Assembly (NCBI RefSeq): GCF_003987335.1
Contig: NZ_PIPK01000014.1
Span: forward strand, 1-64,000
Length of the DNA: 64,000 bases
From: Aliidiomarina maris
GTDB taxonomy: Bacteria > Pseudomonadota > Gammaproteobacteria > Enterobacterales > Alteromonadaceae
Direction of reading: 5' to 3'
In this document: positions 60,958-64,000 of the stretch, piece by piece
Numbering within the stretch: the first letter of the stretch is position 1
Layout: every line of letters begins with the position of its first letter
Position numbers and translations under genes: made by a program
Notes under the pieces: model-generated
The model's database searches: none
Told to the model about the DNA's origin: nothing
The model's input: the letters and a program-made list of their open reading frames with translations, nothing else

Positions 60958-62526
60958 TCATAAGGTTTCAAGATGAATAAGATACTCGTTAGCAGTGGTT
61001 AAAATAGCTTCGCGTTCGTTAGACTCGCGCTTTTCCCACTGTCGGTACATCATACTCATGCGCTGGTTATTGGCAAATAGTTGTTGGTGGCGGTCGAGAA
61101 AGTGCCAATATAAAACGTTAAATGGACAGCTGCCTTCGCCATGCTTTTGTTTCACATCGTAGTGACAATCTTTGCAGTAGTGCCCCATGTTATTAATATA
61201 GTTTCCGCCTGACGCATAGGGCTTAGTGGCCAGAATACCACCATCGGCGAACTGACTCATACCGCGTGTATTGGGTAGCTCAACCCACTCAATGGCGTCA
61301 ACGTAAATACCAAGGTACCAGGCGTCGACTGCGACGGGATCTGCACCAATCAGCAATGCAAAATTACCAGTAATCATCAGGCGCTGAATATGGTGCGCAT
61401 AGGCATATTGCAATGACTGGCGAATCGCGTGTTGTAAGCAGGCCATCTTGGTATCACCTGTCCAGTAAAATTCAGGCAGCGCACGCTCATGCTGAAGCTT
61501 ATTGAGATTCGCGTAATCAGGCATTTTGTCCCAGTAAATGGCACGCACAAACTCGCGCCAACCAAGAATTTGGCGCACGAAGCCTTCTATTTGTGCCAAG
61601 TTAATCACATCGGGTTGCTTATGATGCGCCTCTATTGCGCTCTCGATGACTTCCCTGGGGCTAAGCATTTTACTGTTCATACTAAATGAGAGCCGAGAGT
61701 GAAAAAGGCTCCAGCAGCGCTTACTCATGGCATCTTGATAGCGTCCAAAGTTAGCCAGCCCATGCTCTAAAAAGAAATTGAGTAGCTCACGTGACTGTTT
61801 ACGTGATACCGGCCACGGCAGAGCAGTGGCGTCCACTTCTCCAAAGCTATCGACGCCTTGCTTTGTAAGCAGCACATCCAACTCACTCACATCATTGTCG
61901 AATACTAGAGGGGTAGGTACCTGCACTTTGTCTGGTAATTTCTTGCGGTTATCATGGTCGTAATTCCACTTTCCACCAGCCGGCTTGTCACCTTCCATCA
62001 AGTAATTATATTGCTTGCGTAATCGGCGGTAAAAGGTTTCCAACAGTACTTTATTTGGATCTTTAAAGTAATCACCCAGTGCATCGCGAGCGGTTAAGAA
62101 GTGCTCAGTGTCCACCATGCTTACGCTGACGCCGTCGGGGCTGTAGCGCGCTAGTTGCTCATCCAGCCGCCATTCATCGGGGGCTTGGTATGCAAAATCT
62201 TGTACCTTGGTATGCTGCAGCACCATGTCTAGATTGTCGGTTAATTGCTGTTTATTGCCTTGATGATCTAGTGTGAGGTAAAGCACATCATGCTTATGCG
62301 CGATAGCATTGGCGAAATTACGCATGGCGGCGAAAAATGCGAGGACTTTTTGGCGATGGTGGCGCACATAATCGGTTTCTTGGCGCATTTCCATCATGAC
62401 ATAGAGGGTGTCTTCACATGGCTGGCGCAGCCAACTATGCGATGCGTTGAGCTGGTCGCCCAAAATCAATCGTAGCTGTGAATATTGGGTCGAGTTCAGG
62501 TGTGATAGCGCGTAGTATATAGCCAT
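60958..62526 (-). CDS. Iron-sulfur cryptochrome/photolyase (FeS-BCP, PhrB type)
   Basis: The 522-residue flavoprotein belongs to the FeS-BCP group, which repairs (6-4) photoproducts in DNA with light. The N-terminal part has the LRLILGDQLN opening typical of deoxyribodipyrimidine photolyase-related proteins. The four cluster cysteines Cys363, Cys451, Cys454 and Cys467 have the same spacing (88, 3 and 13) as those of Agrobacterium PhrB. Other conserved blocks are ILGWREFVRAIYW and MTGNFALLIG-like LMITGNFALLIG. Expected cofactors are FAD, a 4Fe-4S cluster and a lumazine antenna. It heads a two-gene operon with the lipocalin and diverges from rsuA across 61 bp. Confidence 0.95.
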   Translation of the reverse strand: MAIYYALSHLNSTQYSQLRLILGDQLNASHSWLRQPCEDTLYVMMEMRQETDYVRHHRQKVLAFFAAMRNFANAIAHKHDVLYLTLDHQGNKQQLTDNLDMVLQHTKVQDFAYQAPDEWRLDEQLARYSPDGVSVSMVDTEHFLTARDALGDYFKDPNKVLLETFYRRLRKQYNYLMEGDKPAGGKWNYDHDNRKKLPDKVQVPTPLVFDNDVSELDVLLTKQGVDSFGEVDATALPWPVSRKQSRELLNFFLEHGLANFGRYQDAMSKRCWSLFHSRLSFSMNSKMLSPREVIESAIEAHHKQPDVINLAQIEGFVRQILGWREFVRAIYWDKMPDYANLNKLQHERALPEFYWTGDTKMACLQHAIRQSLQYAYAHHIQRLMITGNFALLIGADPVAVDAWYLGIYVDAIEWVELPNTRGMSQFADGGILATKPYASGGNYINNMGHYCKDCHYDVKQKHGEGSCPFNVLYWHFLDRHQQLFANNQRMSMMYRQWEKRESNEREAILTTANEYLIHLETL

Positions 62527-62587
62527 TAAATATCCGACGTGGTGAGCTTTAAGTAAGCTTACGCGTCAAGTGCGGTAGAGGTTTAGT

Positions 62588-63295
62588 ATGCGCCTAGATA
62601 AGTTTGTTTGTGACTCCACGGGGTTGAGCCGTAAAGAGGCTGGTCGTGTGATTCGCGCGGATGAGATTGAAATTAACGGTCAGTTGTGTCGCAAAGCGGC
62701 CACGCCGGTCAAGCCAGATGATGAAGTGACTTGGTTAGGCAATACGCTGGCAATTATTGGTCCTCGCTATTTAATGTTGCATAAGCCAGCGGGCGTTATC
62801 TCTGGGTTGGGTGACCCAGTTCATCCTTCTGTGTTCAGCTTGTTGGACGAGCCTAAGATCGACAGCATTCATTGCGTCGGCCGGCTTGATGTCGATACCA
62901 CCGGCCTACTGTTGCTTACCGACGACGGCCAGTGGTCACACCGGATAACATCACCTAAGCATGAATGCGCGAAAACTTATATTGCCACACTGGCTGACGC
63001 TGTGGATGCTGCAGAGGCGCAGCAATTGGCAACCGAGTTTAGTCAAGGTGTGATGCTGCATGGGGAGGAAAAGCCAACCAAGCCAGCAGAGTTTGAGCTG
63101 ATTGACGCCAATACCGCTAAGCTCGTAATTCACGAAGGGCGTTATCATCAGGTTAAGCGCATGTTTGCCGCGGTGGGGCATAAAGTAGTCGCGCTGCACC
63201 GCAGTCAAATTGGTGGTTTAGCCCTGGATGATGATTTATTACCAGGCGAATATCGAGCGTTGACGGCACAAGAGGTTGAATTACTTGGAGGATAA
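62588..63295 (+). CDS. rsuA: 16S rRNA pseudouridine(516) synthase RsuA
   Basis: RsuA converts U516 of 16S rRNA to pseudouridine. The 235-residue protein has an N-terminal S4 RNA-binding domain (about 1-58, MRLDKFVCDSTGLSRKEA), then the catalytic domain with LMLHKPAGVISG and the active-site Asp101 in GRLDVDTTGLLLL. The C-terminal EGRYHQVKRMFAAVGHKV block follows. Length and Asp position agree closely with E. coli RsuA. GAGG lies 6 bases before the ATG. Its leader overlaps the promoter region of the divergent photolyase operon. Confidence 0.95.
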   Translation: MRLDKFVCDSTGLSRKEAGRVIRADEIEINGQLCRKAATPVKPDDEVTWLGNTLAIIGPRYLMLHKPAGVISGLGDPVHPSVFSLLDEPKIDSIHCVGRLDVDTTGLLLLTDDGQWSHRITSPKHECAKTYIATLADAVDAAEAQQLATEFSQGVMLHGEEKPTKPAEFELIDANTAKLVIHEGRYHQVKRMFAAVGHKVVALHRSQIGGLALDDDLLPGEYRALTAQEVELLGG

Positions 63296-63435
63296 GCGAG
63301 GCTGCGCGATAGCAATCTGTGGCGTTTATTAGCCTGGTTATTGAGCGCTTCATCTCATTCTCATTGAGTTTATTGACTGCAAACGGTCTAATCGAAACTT
63401 AATATAAAAACAGAAGTGAGAGGAAGCCGCTCATC

Positions 63436-64000
63436 ATGCAACAAGTATCAAACCCCTCCTTAGTAAAGCGCTGGCGCAGCCTAGTCGCAGTGTGTTTAAC
63501 GCTACCGTTATTACTGGTGACTGCCCATGCCAGTGAACATCGGCGTACGCTGGAAGCTGAATCCGTAGTGGTGACTGAGCATCGAGCTCAAATCAATGGT
63601 CAGCGTGTCGATTACAAGGTTTACGCTGGTTTCTTACCCGTGTGGGATGAAGACGGCCACCCGACTGCGACTTTGCAGTATACCTATTACGAGCGCCAAG
63701 GCGTGCGGGAGCAAGCGCGTCGACCGATTATGTTTTCCTTTAATGGTGGGCCAGGTTCAGCGTCTGTTTGGATGCATATTGCCTACACTGGGCCGAAGTC
63801 ATTGCGTGTAGACGATGAAGGCTTTCCTATTCAGCCTTACGGCGTGAAAGATAACCCTCATTCAGTGCTTGATGCGACCGACATAGTCTTCGTTAACCCA
63901 GTTAATACGGGTTATAGCCGCGTTTTGCCAGGCCCAGATGGCAATATGCCGTCACGGGAACGGCAGCGTGAGATGTTCTTCGGGGTTAATTCAGACGTGC
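63436..64000 (+). CDS. S10-type serine carboxypeptidase, exported (3' end outside window)
   Basis: The reading frame starts at the ATG at 63436, with AGAGGAAG upstream, and stays open for 188 codons to the window edge. It begins with a signal peptide (about 1-34, ending VTAHAS). The S10 family blocks follow: a substrate-binding FSFNGGPGSASVW and VFVNPVNTGYSR, which corresponds to the usual VDQPVGTGFSY. The catalytic Ser, Asp and His lie beyond the edge, so activity cannot be judged. Family members remove C-terminal residues from peptides at acid pH. It is separated from rsuA by 140 bp and probably has its own promoter. Confidence 0.88.
   Translation, partial: MQQVSNPSLVKRWRSLVAVCLTLPLLLVTAHASEHRRTLEAESVVVTEHRAQINGQRVDYKVYAGFLPVWDEDGHPTATLQYTYYERQGVREQARRPIMFSFNGGPGSASVWMHIAYTGPKSLRVDDEGFPIQPYGVKDNPHSVLDATDIVFVNPVNTGYSRVLPGPDGNMPSRERQREMFFGVNSDV

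Overview
The window looks like a chromosomal segment of a marine gammaproteobacterium of the Alteromonadales, possibly Idiomarinaceae. This is inferred from gene content: a sodium-flagellum MotX, the carboxynorspermidine polyamine route, enterobacterial-type MurB/BirA, TmcA, ZapE, CnoX and a Shewanella/Pseudomonas-like Lap adhesin system. No species is claimed. Genes are dense, mostly in short operons. There are no insertion sequences, prophages, CRISPR arrays or tRNA genes that I can see.

Layout. Positions 1-90 are the 3' end of a 5S rRNA gene and its terminator. 250-7000 holds a TonB-dependent receptor, a YceI protein, the overlapping murB-birA-coaX operon, and motX behind its own sigma-28-type promoter. 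7075-15207 is on the minus strand: norspermidine synthesis (nspC with its dehydrogenase) and an NSS transporter-tmcA-prolyl oligopeptidase operon. 15380-22250 holds a phospholipase D/cardiolipin synthase-type protein, a Bcr/CflA transporter, PhnA, ZapE, a small lipoprotein, a GDT1-type manganese exporter with a probable yybP-ykoY manganese riboswitch, and a chemoreceptor. 22424-27807 holds CnoX and a tightly overlapped operon of a membrane protein, a PQQ-type sugar dehydrogenase and two aldehyde dehydrogenases. 28020-36230 holds FadH, glutamate dehydrogenase, small unknowns, a GST-like protein, the DEAD-box helicase DeaD and a lipoprotein hydrolase.

The centrepiece is 36323-60381, a complete biofilm-adhesin module. 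It encodes a 4721-residue LapA-type RTX adhesin with an N-terminal retention module and a TAAG cleavage motif at residues 107-110. It also encodes the TolC (LapE), ABC (LapB) and HlyD (LapC) exporter parts, a LuxR-type regulator with a pseudo-receiver, a small conserved protein, the c-di-GMP receptor LapD, the periplasmic protease LapG, and an OmpA-family protein. The expected logic, known from Pseudomonas and Shewanella, is that LapD bound to c-di-GMP holds LapG and the adhesin stays on the surface; when c-di-GMP falls, LapG cuts the adhesin and cells detach. The adhesin gene contains 37 consecutive repeats of exactly 288 bp without a single length change, with patchwork exchange between units.

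The right end (60423-64000) carries a lipocalin and an iron-sulfur photolyase in one operon, RsuA, and the start of an S10-type serine carboxypeptidase cut by the window edge. The motX promoter and the Lap module point to a cell that alternates between sodium-driven swimming and surface attachment.
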